Below are positions 25,116-32,395 of a stretch of 36,279 nucleotides of DNA, one piece after another (position 1 is the stretch's first letter; each line of letters begins with the position of its first letter). The notes beneath the pieces are model-generated. The model was not told where the DNA came from. It ran no database searches and worked only from the letters and a program-made list of their open reading frames with translations. A program made the translations under genes and the position numbers. This DNA is from an uncultured delta proteobacterium (GTDB lineage: Bacteria; Desulfobacterota; Syntrophia; Syntrophales; Smithellaceae), in assembly GCA_903907985.1 (NCBI GenBank), contig CAIVQG010000062.1:1-36279 (forward strand), given 5' to 3'.

Positions 25116-25691
25116 ATGGATTCCAAAAAGAAAACTTTGCTTATCGTGCTGGCGGTAATTGTTGTTCTGGTCATAGCCGGATATTCTTTCTTTGCCGGCA
25201 ACTACAATAAATTCGTCAAGATGGATGTCGGAATAAAAGCGGCCTGGTCCCAAGTGGAAAATCAGCTGCAACGCCGATATGACCTGATTCCTAATCTGGT
25301 GGAAACCGTCAAGGGTTATGCCAAGCAGGAGCATGATGTACTGGTGGAAGTGACCAATGCCCGGTCCAAAGTTGGCGGTGCAGGAACTGTTCCGGATAAG
25401 ATTGCGGCCAATAATCAACTGAGCGGCGCTTTAAGCAGATTGATGGTTGTTGTCGAGCGATACCCGGATTTGAAATCAAATCAAAATTTCATGAAATTGC
25501 AGGATGAGCTGGCGGGCACGGAAAATCGCATTGCTGTGGAAAGAATGAGATATAACGAGACTGTTAAAATTTATAACGAAGCAATAAGATCGTTCCCGGC
25601 GAACATTCTGGCTGGCATGTACGGATTTAAAGAGGCGGCATTTTTTGAAGCCCCGAAAGATGCGAAAGTGGCGCCTAAAATTAAGTTCTAG
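25116..25691 (+). CDS. lemA: LemA family protein
   Basis: This 191-residue protein has an N-terminal membrane helix (about 7-27) and the LemA helical domain: YNKFVKMDVGIKAAWSQVEN followed by QRRYDLIPNLVETVKGYAKQE. The ending GFKEAAFFEAP is also typical. LemA proteins are membrane-anchored with an exposed helical bundle; their function is not firmly known. AGGAGG lies six bases before the ATG. A strong intrinsic terminator follows, closing the TPM-nucleotidyltransferase-LemA unit. Confidence 0.95.
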   Translation: MDSKKKTLLIVLAVIVVLVIAGYSFFAGNYNKFVKMDVGIKAAWSQVENQLQRRYDLIPNLVETVKGYAKQEHDVLVEVTNARSKVGGAGTVPDKIAANNQLSGALSRLMVVVERYPDLKSNQNFMKLQDELAGTENRIAVERMRYNETVKIYNEAIRSFPANILAGMYGFKEAAFFEAPKDAKVAPKIKF

Positions 25692-25720
25692 TTCCAATTA
25701 AATCAGTTACTGTTTTTCCT

Positions 25721-25759
25721 GCCCTGAACTTTTCTTTGATAAAAGTTCAGGGCTTTTTT
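25721..25759 (+). terminator. Strong intrinsic terminator after lemA
   Basis: GCCCTGAACTTTT (25721-25733) and AAAAGTTCAGGGC (25741-25753) form a perfect 13-bp stem with a seven-base loop, followed by six T residues. It ends the + strand lemA unit. Its T run overlaps the stop codon of the convergent Nudix gene. In the other direction no T run follows. Confidence 0.9.
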
Positions 25760-26654
25760 ATCTTTTGCAGAAAACCGCCTTCCACACTCCGTCTTCCGCA
25801 ATGATGCGGGAAGGTTCATCCGGATTTGCCGGGCGTCGATATTGTTCGAGGCCATACTCCGGATCATGCGGTAACAAAACTCCCTGTTCAAAAATCTGCG
25901 GGAGAATGGGATAAAGGATGCGCCTTTTTGCCGCCGCGAAAAGCTCATCCACGCTGGAAAATTGAGTCAATTCCATGACCGTCTTGAGTGTCGGTGGCAT
26001 TAAAATGATTTTTCGGGCATAATGCATCGAGAGCGCGTTTTGCGGTGTGACCCATAAGAATTCCGTGAGTTCCGAGTAATCGGAAACAGTCTTCTGCCCC
26101 TCGGGCAGCCGGGCCAGAAAAAAGCGGGTGTCAAATCGTTTTCCCTCGCCTTCCGGAGTAATCCAATGACTATAGGGGATCAAGGCATCCGGAAACAATA
26201 AAATCTTTTCTTTACGAAGAATATCGGCAAAAGAAATACTGGCTGAGTTCAGCGCCTGCCGGTGAGCGGCAAATCGGGTAAGAGCTTCCTCTTGATGAAA
26301 AGTAATAAAATTCCCTTTACTGTCGCCCGCCAGGAAAATTCCCGCTTCTTCAAAAGTCTCCCGAATTGCCGCGACAAAAAACCCCAATGCTCTGTCCGGT
26401 GTAAGGCTGCCATCCTGCAATAAAACCTGCGGATGGAAACCGTCGGCCGCGAAAACAAGGGAAGAAATTTCCGATTCACAATCACTTTTCTCCAGTTGTC
26501 CGCCGGGAAAAACAAAAGCACCGGCCATAAAAGACTGGCGGCGATGGCGGCGGGCAAGAAACAATTCCCACGAACCATCATTTAAAGTCCGCACCAGAAT
26601 TACTGTTGCCGCATCTCGGGGATTAACAGTAGTTGTTGATGTTGATGTAGGCAA
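25758..26654 (-). CDS. Nudix hydrolase (NUDT19-like)
   Basis: This 298-residue protein has a split Nudix box. The front half FVFPGGQLEKSDCE and the catalytic half AAIRETFEEAGIFL are separated by about 35 extra residues. Such an insertion inside the box is known in NUDT19-type hydrolases, which act on CoA and related diphosphates; the substrate here is only inferred. The start is a TTG at 26654, preceded by AGGGGAAG; no better in-frame ATG lies near the N-terminus. Repeat copy B begins 13 bases upstream of this start, so the element lies in its leader. Confidence 0.85.
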   Translation of the reverse strand: MPTSTSTTTVNPRDAATVILVRTLNDGSWELFLARRHRRQSFMAGAFVFPGGQLEKSDCESEISSLVFAADGFHPQVLLQDGSLTPDRALGFFVAAIRETFEEAGIFLAGDSKGNFITFHQEEALTRFAAHRQALNSASISFADILRKEKILLFPDALIPYSHWITPEGEGKRFDTRFFLARLPEGQKTVSDYSELTEFLWVTPQNALSMHYARKIILMPPTLKTVMELTQFSSVDELFAAAKRRILYPILPQIFEQGVLLPHDPEYGLEQYRRPANPDEPSRIIAEDGVWKAVFCKR

Positions 26655-26667
26655 ATCTCTTCCCCTA

Positions 26668-26835
26668 TTATTCCATTTCTAAATCAATGATGATAGCGCG
26701 GCGGCTAGGAGGAGGCGACGAGTCTTATTGTACATACGTTGAGGAAGCCGACGACCCCGGCACTCGTGACCTTTAGGTTATGCGCCGGTGCAGGCTGTGC
26801 CAACAAAGATAGCGCGCGATGGAGAATTGGAATAA
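26668..26835 (-). repeat. Intercistronic element, copy B, with terminal inverted repeats
   Basis: The ends TTATTCCATTTCTAAATCA (26668-26686) and CGATGGAGAATTGGAATAA (26817-26835) are inverted repeats matching at 15 of 19 positions. The interior shares with copy A the block CGGCTAGGAGGAGGCGACGA, then CATACG-TGAGGAAGCC and GCCAACAAAG-TAGCGC. About 42 extra bases near 26755-26798 form a nested hairpin (CCGGC ... GCCGG, with ACC-TTTA-GGT inside). As with copy A, it begins just after the stop codon of one minus-strand gene (SDR, seven bases away) and runs up to the next (Nudix), in the same orientation. Confidence 0.75.
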
Positions 26836-26842
26836 GACAATT

Positions 26843-27631
26843 CTAGTGGGCCAGCATACCACCGTCGGCAATAAGAACATGGCCGGTCATATACGCCGAT
26901 GCAGCGGAAGCGAGAAATACGGCAACCCCTTTGATATCATCACTTTTCCCCATGCGGCGCAGAGGAATAACACCAAGGGTAGCATCGTATGCCGGCTTAA
27001 ACTCGGGCCTTTCGATGTAGGCCATCATATCCGTTAGAAAGAACCCGGGGGCAATGGCATTGACCCGGATGTTATAGGGAGCAAGCTTTACGGCCAGATT
27101 CATGGTCAATACGTTGATGGCGGCTTTGGTGGAATTGTAGGGGACCGCCGGATGGGCCTCTTCCAGCGTGCCGCGAAAAGCCGTGACGGAAGAAATATTG
27201 ATAATATTGCCCCCACCCTGATTTTTCATGATGCGGGCAACTTTTTGGGTAATTACCCAGACGCCGCGGACATTGACATTGAAGAGTTGATCCCATTTTT
27301 CCAGAGGGAATTCCAGTGTGGGAGCACCCCAGGTAACACCGGCGTTGTTCACCAGAATGTCAATATGCCCGAATTGCTTTTGCGCTTCTTCCAACATGGC
27401 GTCAACTGTATCTTCTTTGCTCATATCACTGGCAATAGCTAAAGCGCGTATTTTATAATTATCTTCCAACTCCCTGGCTGTGTCTTCCAGGTTTTTTATT
27501 TTACGGGATGTTAAAATTAAATCGGCGCCGGCTTCGGCCAGTCCTGTTGCGATAAACCTACCGATGCCGCGTCCACCACCCGTGACCAGCGCAACTTTTC
27601 CTTTAAGTGAAAACAATTCTGCAATATTCAT
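26843..27631 (-). CDS. Short-chain dehydrogenase/reductase (FabG-like)
   Basis: This 262-residue NAD(P)-dependent oxidoreductase has the classical SDR marks. The cofactor loop TGGGRGIG is at residues 17-24 and NNAG at 95-98. The catalytic Ser is 147 or 148 in ISS, with Tyr165 and Lys169 in YNSTK. The substrate is not evident. It resembles gluconate 5-dehydrogenase and FabG-type enzymes, so it might stand in for the fabG missing from the fab operon, but nothing here shows this. AGGAGG lies six bases before the ATG. The stop is followed after seven bases by repeat copy B. Confidence 0.9.
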   Translation of the reverse strand: MNIAELFSLKGKVALVTGGGRGIGRFIATGLAEAGADLILTSRKIKNLEDTARELEDNYKIRALAIASDMSKEDTVDAMLEEAQKQFGHIDILVNNAGVTWGAPTLEFPLEKWDQLFNVNVRGVWVITQKVARIMKNQGGGNIINISSVTAFRGTLEEAHPAVPYNSTKAAINVLTMNLAVKLAPYNIRVNAIAPGFFLTDMMAYIERPEFKPAYDATLGVIPLRRMGKSDDIKGVAVFLASAASAYMTGHVLIADGGMLAH

Positions 27632-27664
27632 GCAATACCTCCTGACTTAAAATTGGTGGCAATT

Positions 27665-27689
27665 TACCATTAAACTGACCAGCATGGTA
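27665..27689. promoter_or_regulatory. Inverted repeat upstream of the SDR gene
   Basis: TACCAT and ATGGTA arms flank 13 bases (27665-27689), and an overlapping imperfect palindrome CTGACCAGCATGGTAG (27675-27690) lies within. It is 34 bases before the SDR start codon and might be an operator for a local regulator. No promoter boxes were confirmed in this 106-base gap. Confidence 0.25.
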
Positions 27690-27737
27690 GATATATTTTA
27701 TTGTGGCTTAACAATTAGGTTTAAAACAATCCCTATA

Positions 27738-28649
27738 CTATTTATTAATTTCATTTTGGATGTTTTGTAGGCGGCGCAAATCCAGAACAGCCAGAAGAAC
27801 GATTCCGCAAATGATCAGGATCATCCCGGCAGCTTCGCCCGGCGACGGCCTTTCGCCCAGTTGAACGGCGGCGGCTATAGCGCCGATCACCGGAGTGGCT
27901 AGCGTACCCATCGTAGCCGAGCCCGTCGGTAATTTCTGCAGAGCGTAAAACCATAACAGGATGCCGATAGCGCTGGCAAATACGATATTGTAGACCAGCG
28001 CGCCCAGCAGATAAGATGTCCATCGGACCGGAGGAGACGGAATCAGTGTAGCAACGATAACGAGCGGGATCGCCCCGAAAAAAAGCTGCCAGGCCGTAAC
28101 GGACAAGAGATCGAAATCGGTTTTTTTACCCATGACCTTGATCAGAATTGAACCACCGGCCCACATAAGGCCGGACAGTATAGCCAGCAGTGAACTCGAA
28201 AAATCGAGGGGTATTTTCCAGGGCGCCATAATCGCGATTAGCCCGGAGAAGGCCAGTCCAACCGCCAACCATTGCAGCCCGCGGATGCGTTCGGCAAGGA
28301 GAGGCCATCCCAAAAGCAGTGCCCAGAACGGCATGGTATAAACCAGAATCGCTGTTTTCCCGGCTCCGCCATTTTCGAGGGCCCATGTGGATATACCGGT
28401 TCCGCCGGTAATGGAAAGGATGCCGGCGAAGATGAGCAGGGGAATGTTGCGGGGAACGAGGCTCCCTCGCTTCCAGGCAAGAACGGTAAGCAGGATAACT
28501 GATCCGCAAAAGACACGTAACGCCGTGAAGACAAAGGGGTCACAATATTGGAGCGACTCCTTTATAATAACCCAGTTGTATCCCCAAAGAAGAGTCACGG
28601 CCACGAGGGCCAGATAGGCCTTGCGGTGGGTACTTTGCTGTTTTGTCAT
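27738..28649 (-). CDS. EamA/DMT-family transporter
   Basis: This protein of about 303 residues has ten hydrophobic helices in two EamA repeats, as in the drug/metabolite transporter superfamily. The first helix reads ALVAVTLLWGYNWVIIK, a common opening, and the second repeat has LSGLMWAGGSILIKV. It probably exports or imports a small metabolite across the inner membrane; the substrate is unknown. The start was set at ATG 28649, just before the first helix. A GTG at 28712 would overlap the end of parA by 28 bases and add 21 non-typical residues. Neither has a strong ribosome binding site. Confidence 0.88.
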   Translation of the reverse strand: MTKQQSTHRKAYLALVAVTLLWGYNWVIIKESLQYCDPFVFTALRVFCGSVILLTVLAWKRGSLVPRNIPLLIFAGILSITGGTGISTWALENGGAGKTAILVYTMPFWALLLGWPLLAERIRGLQWLAVGLAFSGLIAIMAPWKIPLDFSSSLLAILSGLMWAGGSILIKVMGKKTDFDLLSVTAWQLFFGAIPLVIVATLIPSPPVRWTSYLLGALVYNIVFASAIGILLWFYALQKLPTGSATMGTLATPVIGAIAAAVQLGERPSPGEAAGMILIICGIVLLAVLDLRRLQNIQNEINK

Positions 28650-28684
28650 ATATAAGGGAATGGCAGATCTCCCGGATAGGACAT

Positions 28685-29440
28685 TTATTTCTTTTTTACT
28701 ATTTCCTCGCACAGGCTCAGGAAATCTTCCGCACCATGACTTCTCGGCGCATATTCAAAAATTGTCTGGCCGAAGCTAGGGGCTTCCGCCACCACAATAT
28801 TTTCGCGAATTACCGTAGAAAACACTTTATCCCCGAAGCGCTCGCGGATGCTGTCCATAATGGCATTATTCAATTTCTTACGGGCATCAAAGCGGGTGGG
28901 AATAATCCCGGATATCTTCAGATTCTTGTTAAAACTTTTCTGCACTTCTTCAATGCGGTTCATCAGCCGGCCCATTCCTTTTAACGCCAGAAACTCCATC
29001 TGCAGGGGTATGTAAATCTCACGGCTGCAGGCCAGAGCATTAACGGTAATAAACCCTGTGGAAGGCGGACAGTCAATAAGGATATATTCCTTATCCCGGA
29101 TGCCGGCCAGTTTGTTCTTTAAGGTAAATTCGCCTTCGGGAAAAGCGGCTTTTTCGTTTTCCATTTGCGCCAGATCAATATTGGCCGGAAGCACACTCAT
29201 TCCGGAATGTTCTAAGAGCGCTTCTTCCAGAGGCACCAAACCTTTAATTACTGAATAAACTGTTTTCTGGAGATCATGGGCAACAATACCCAGAGAATAG
29301 GTTAAATGCGCCTGCGGATCGAAATCAACAAGCAGCACTTTTTTACCAAGTCTTGTCAGTCCGGCAGCAATATTTAAAGCACAGGTAGTTTTACCTACGC
29401 CGCCTTTTTGATTACAGAGGGCAATAATGTCGGGCTTCAT
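28685..29440 (-). CDS. ParA/Soj-family ATPase
   Basis: This protein of about 251 residues is a deviant-Walker ATPase with KGGVGKTT at 12-19, VDFDPQAHLTYSLG, and DCPPSTGFITVNAL. The signature lysine Lys12 is present, so it should dimerise on ATP. Such proteins segregate chromosomes or plasmids, or position other complexes. There is no parB beside it. CheW is two genes upstream, so positioning of a chemotaxis complex is one possibility, which is inference only. ATG 29440 was preferred to the adjacent ATG 29443 because AAGGAG is then six rather than three bases away. Confidence 0.9.
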   Translation of the reverse strand: MKPDIIALCNQKGGVGKTTCALNIAAGLTRLGKKVLLVDFDPQAHLTYSLGIVAHDLQKTVYSVIKGLVPLEEALLEHSGMSVLPANIDLAQMENEKAAFPEGEFTLKNKLAGIRDKEYILIDCPPSTGFITVNALACSREIYIPLQMEFLALKGMGRLMNRIEEVQKSFNKNLKISGIIPTRFDARKKLNNAIMDSIRERFGDKVFSTVIRENIVVAEAPSFGQTIFEYAPRSHGAEDFLSLCEEIVKKK

Positions 29441-29517
29441 CATTTACTCCTTATAGTAATACGCTTTATTTGGCTTTTTTGTTGGCAACGGCTGCGGTGA
29501 TTTCTTCTGTCGGGCTG

Positions 29518-30393
29518 TTAACCAATCTGCCGGTTGAATTCTTTGATAATTTCAACAATTTCTTTTGGCTTCTGCATGGGAATTAAATGCCCCGCACCTG
29601 CTACCGATTTATATTGCCCTTTACTTAATAAAGAAACGGCCTTTTGCACATCGACAAACCCCTTGTTCTCAGTCATTTCTCCTTCAACAACCAGAACGGG
29701 ACAGTTTATTTTCGTCAGCAAAGGCCAGGGATTTATATCCCAGCCGCCCATGAACATTGCCGCTTCGCTTTGCGGCGAACAGGTCAGTTGCAAACTTCCT
29801 TCTTCCTGTTTTTGCAGGCCGTATTGATGGTATATCTGTAAAACACCCTCATCCCAGCTGGAAAAAAGCGATTTGGACTTGAGGTAAGACCACGCCTCAT
29901 TTTCGTCTTTCCAGTGGTTTGTCCTTTTAATCGATTTGGACGCCAAAGGATGGCTTTCGACATCAGGCTTCATTGTATAGAATTGGTCCGGCAGGAAAAT
30001 TGGTTCAATGAGAATAAGGCCGCGTGGCTGTAGACCATAAATGGCAGTCGCAATTGCTGATACGGTCGCCCCCATGGAATGACCGACAATCAATGGGTTA
30101 CGAATTTGCTGCAAGCGGCAGAAAGCAGATAAATCGCGGGCAATTATATCCCAGCTCAAGCCTCCCGCATCGGGGTTACAGGAGCGATAATCACAAATAA
30201 AGGGAGCCCAGACATTGTAAGTCGGAACGAATTCTTGGATAACCGGCTGCCAGAGCCAGGGCAGGAAACCGGTGGCATGCATAAACATCATTTGCGGCGC
30301 GGAAGCTGCGGCCTCAAAGAAAAGATAAGGTAACCCGGCACCACCAACATCCTGAAAGCGTAACTCCAGCATTTCGTTTTTATTATCCGCCAA
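29518..30393 (-). CDS. Alpha/beta hydrolase
   Basis: This 291-residue protein has the alpha/beta-hydrolase nucleophile elbow GHSMGA with Ser106, an oxyanion-type segment FMHATGFLPWLWQP, and the catalytic His in GAGHLIPMQKP near the C-terminus. VLVVEGEMTENKG is where the acid residue would lie. No signal peptide is seen, so it is cytoplasmic. The substrate is unknown. The first in-frame start is a TTG at 30393, and an ATG follows at 30372; both lack a clear Shine-Dalgarno at ideal distance, so the start is uncertain by seven residues. It lies between cheW and parA on the same strand. Confidence 0.85.
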   Translation of the reverse strand: MADNKNEMLELRFQDVGGAGLPYLFFEAAASAPQMMFMHATGFLPWLWQPVIQEFVPTYNVWAPFICDYRSCNPDAGGLSWDIIARDLSAFCRLQQIRNPLIVGHSMGATVSAIATAIYGLQPRGLILIEPIFLPDQFYTMKPDVESHPLASKSIKRTNHWKDENEAWSYLKSKSLFSSWDEGVLQIYHQYGLQKQEEGSLQLTCSPQSEAAMFMGGWDINPWPLLTKINCPVLVVEGEMTENKGFVDVQKAVSLLSKGQYKSVAGAGHLIPMQKPKEIVEIIKEFNRQIG

Positions 30394-30460
30394 TTATGTA
30401 TACCCGGAATATCAGCAAATCAACGCTTGTATAGATTATTATTTCACTTCCGGCCTATGC

Positions 30461-30979
30461 CTATTCGCCGGCAACGTCAACAGCTTTTATTTCTTCAACA
30501 GATAAAACCCGGTCAATATCGAGCAGTATCTTAATGCCACCGCCAATTTTGGCCATACCCAGGATAAATTCGGTGTCGAGCTTAGTCCCGAAAGCGGGAG
30601 TTGCTTCGATATCGGCCCCTTTAATATTAAGCACCTCCGAAACGGAATCAACAACTATCCCCATGAGAATAGTTCGGCCTGCTGCTGATATTTCCACGAC
30701 GATAATGCAAGTCCTTTCCGTATAGTCAGCGGCTTCCATCATGAATTTTACGCGCAAATCAACAACCGGAATTACTTTACCACGCAGATTAATTACTCCC
30801 TTAATGTAGGAAGGCGTCTGAGGAACAATGGTAATAGGCATCATGCCGATTATTTCTTTGACTTTCAGAATTCCGATACCATATTCTTCCTCGGCAAGAC
30901 TAAAGGTTAAATATTTACCTTCCTTGTCGCCAATAACTTTGACGGCTTGATCCATGATTTTTGTTTGTTCCGTTGTCAT
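30461..30979 (-). CDS. cheW: CheW-type chemotaxis coupling protein
   Basis: This 172-residue single-domain CheW contains YLTFSLAEEEYGIGILKVKEI, then IKGVINLRGKVIPVVDLRVKF, which are the family's core strands. CheW links chemoreceptors to the kinase CheA. No cheA, receptor or other che gene is near, so it is an isolated copy that must work with partners elsewhere. A strong AGGAGG lies six bases before the ATG. It follows the arginine decarboxylase gene by 51 bases. Confidence 0.93.
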   Translation of the reverse strand: MTTEQTKIMDQAVKVIGDKEGKYLTFSLAEEEYGIGILKVKEIIGMMPITIVPQTPSYIKGVINLRGKVIPVVDLRVKFMMEAADYTERTCIIVVEISAAGRTILMGIVVDSVSEVLNIKGADIEATPAFGTKLDTEFILGMAKIGGGIKILLDIDRVLSVEEIKAVDVAGE

Positions 30980-31030
30980 GTATTACCTCCTCATGCCCGG
31001 TTTTTTAATATCCCGCTTAGGTACAATTCT

Positions 31031-31579
31031 TCAAAAAACAAACACAGCAGCGGCAATAACAGTGGTGTAATTATTGTTTTTACATATTGTTGATTGAGTT
31101 ACATTGAGCGTACGGACTATTTTCCCGCTGATTTTAAAAATTTCTTTTTTCTCATCCCAGCTTTCATCAACATTGAAATCAATACCTAAAGTGGAGGCCA
31201 GCATAGCAGCCGCAAGATCCTCGGCATATTCACCGGCCTGCTTTTCCGTTTGGCCGTAAGCGTGATGTTCACTGATATAACCATATGACGATTTATCTGC
31301 AGGAATGGCGCAACCGACAGACGCCGCCAGTAGCCGCTTCGGTTCGTTACTGCAGCAACGACTCATGACACAATAAGTAATGGCGCCGGGAACCAGCTCT
31401 GTGAGTCCCAGTGGCTTGGAAATCATTTTACAGTGCGGCGGAAAAATACTGGAAACCTGGACCAAATTACATTTCTCAATGCCGGCATCTCGCAAAGCCC
31501 GTTCAAAGGAATGCAACTCATCCTTGTGTGTTCCCACACCTTTGGTAAAAAAAATCTTTTTGGGTACAAAATCAGACAC
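31031..31579 (-). CDS. Pyruvoyl-dependent arginine decarboxylase
   Basis: This protein of about 182 residues matches the bacterial/archaeal pyruvoyl arginine decarboxylase family, which makes agmatine for polyamines. The proenzyme is cut at the Ser-Ser in [10 protein letters not shown] (about residues 43-44), and the second serine becomes the pyruvoyl group. Family marks are [37 protein letters not shown] and the ending [11 protein letters not shown]. The start was set at GTG 31579, because AAGGAG lies seven bases before it and the family begins at about [11 protein letters not shown] longer frame back to 31690 overlaps the upstream gene and adds 37 atypical residues. Confidence 0.93.
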   Translation of the reverse strand: MSDFVPKKIFFTKGVGTHKDELHSFERALRDAGIEKCNLVQVSSIFPPHCKMISKPLGLTELVPGAITYCVMSRCCSNEPKRLLAASVGCAIPADKSSYGYISEHHAYGQTEKQAGEYAEDLAAAMLASTLGIDFNVDESWDEKKEIFKISGKIVRTLNVTQSTICKNNNYTTVIAAAVFVF

Positions 31580-31640
31580 TTTCCATCTCCTTTTTTCGTC
31601 CTTTAAAGGCGAATTTATATATTTGCGGAACCCCTTGCTA

Positions 31641-32108
31641 TTATCCGCCGTCGGTTTGCACAAACGCTGTGTTATCGTATAAGTACTCAACTTTTTCTTT
31701 ATGCTTCATTTCTTGATTGGCCATCTTGAGTAACATTTGTTTTATTTCGCCATCCGGATGAATAGCCGCCATTCCCTTGTAAAAATTATAGGAGTTCAAC
31801 TCTCTTGCCGCCGCCAGCAAATAAACATCTTTGCTATCCATATCGTATTTGACCTGGGGAGGCTGCAAAAACTCAGCAATTTTGTTATTAGCTGTTTCAT
31901 CGGTCTCTGTGGCGTTACCAATAAAATTTTCCTGCCGGTAATGCAGCAGATATTCTTTATGTTGCTTTTCTTCACTTGCCAGATAAAGCAGAGTATCTTT
32001 AACCATTTTATCGGAAACCATCTCGGAAAGCTTCAGATAAAACTGGTTTGCTTCTTCTTCATTGGCAATTGCTTTTTCAATGATGGAATCAAATTTCATA
32101 TTCTTCAT
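31641..32108 (-). CDS. Ferritin-like / rubrerythrin-family diiron protein
   Basis: This protein of about 155 residues is a four-helix-bundle ferritin-like protein. The carboxylate-histidine pattern of a diiron site is present: [30 protein letters not shown] and [15 protein letters not shown]. The C-terminal rubredoxin domain of classical rubrerythrins is missing. Such proteins commonly scavenge peroxide in anaerobes, though the role here is inferred. The start was set at ATG 32108, with GGTGA eight bases upstream; a frame from 32159 adds 17 unlikely residues. It lies 56 bases after the selenoprotein gene. Confidence 0.87.
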   Translation of the reverse strand: MKNMKFDSIIEKAIANEEEANQFYLKLSEMVSDKMVKDTLLYLASEEKQHKEYLLHYRQENFIGNATETDETANNKIAEFLQPPQVKYDMDSKDVYLLAAARELNSYNFYKGMAAIHPDGEIKQMLLKMANQEMKHKEKVEYLYDNTAFVQTDGG

Positions 32109-32164
32109 AATTATTTCACCCATCTGCAAATAAGGAAACGGCCCCCGGCCGGTATTCATATACC

Positions 32165-32371
32165 TCAGGAGCCACCATAGCCTACTGTTATTTTATCATC
32201 TTCAATGATCACCGGCACCTGACGTTTCCCGCCGGATAATCGCAACATTTCTGCCAATTTATCGGCATCAGCCTTTACATCGACATAAACAGCCGAATTA
32301 CCAAAAGCCACCCTGGCCTTATCTGTATATGGTCAGCCACTTTTCCCGTAAATTATTATTTTACCGGACAT
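32165..32371 (-). CDS. UXX-star-type small selenoprotein with in-frame UGA (selenocysteine 13)
   Basis: Read through a single UGA, this is a 68-residue glutaredoxin-like protein: MSGKIIIYGKSG-U-PYTDKAR, then RQVPVIIEDDKITVGYGGS. The UGA (32333-32335) stands where a glutaredoxin has its first active-site Cys, giving U-P-Y-T, as in the UXX-star (seleno)protein families. Downstream the frame keeps thioredoxin-fold marks: a VYVDVKAD strand, an EMLRLSGG helix, a cis-Pro-like QVPV and a terminal GGS. A hairpin fitting a bacterial SECIS follows the UGA. The function is unknown, probably redox. It lies between a cyclic-nucleotide-fold protein and the ferritin-like gene on the same strand. The ribosome binding site is weak. 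A pseudogene or sequencing error is the alternative. Confidence 0.85.
32304..32335 (-). promoter_or_regulatory. UGA codon and candidate bacterial SECIS element
   Basis: On the minus strand the UGA is followed by 12 bases, then the stem AAGGCC (32320-32315), loop AGGGU (32314-32310) and stem GGCUUU (32309-32304). The six pairs include one G-U. The loop guanines lie 20-22 bases after the UGA. Bacterial SECIS elements have a short apical loop with an early G about 16-37 bases after the UGA, so this fits SelB recruitment. Confidence 0.7.
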
Positions 32372-32395
32372 GAATAACACTTCTATTTCTATTAA

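Noticed and set aside
32333-32335. UGA as a simple nonsense mutation making a pseudogene
   Set aside because: The frame stays conserved in type on both sides, the UGA falls exactly at the active-site Cys position, and a SECIS-like hairpin follows at the right distance. A pseudogene is less likely, though not excluded.
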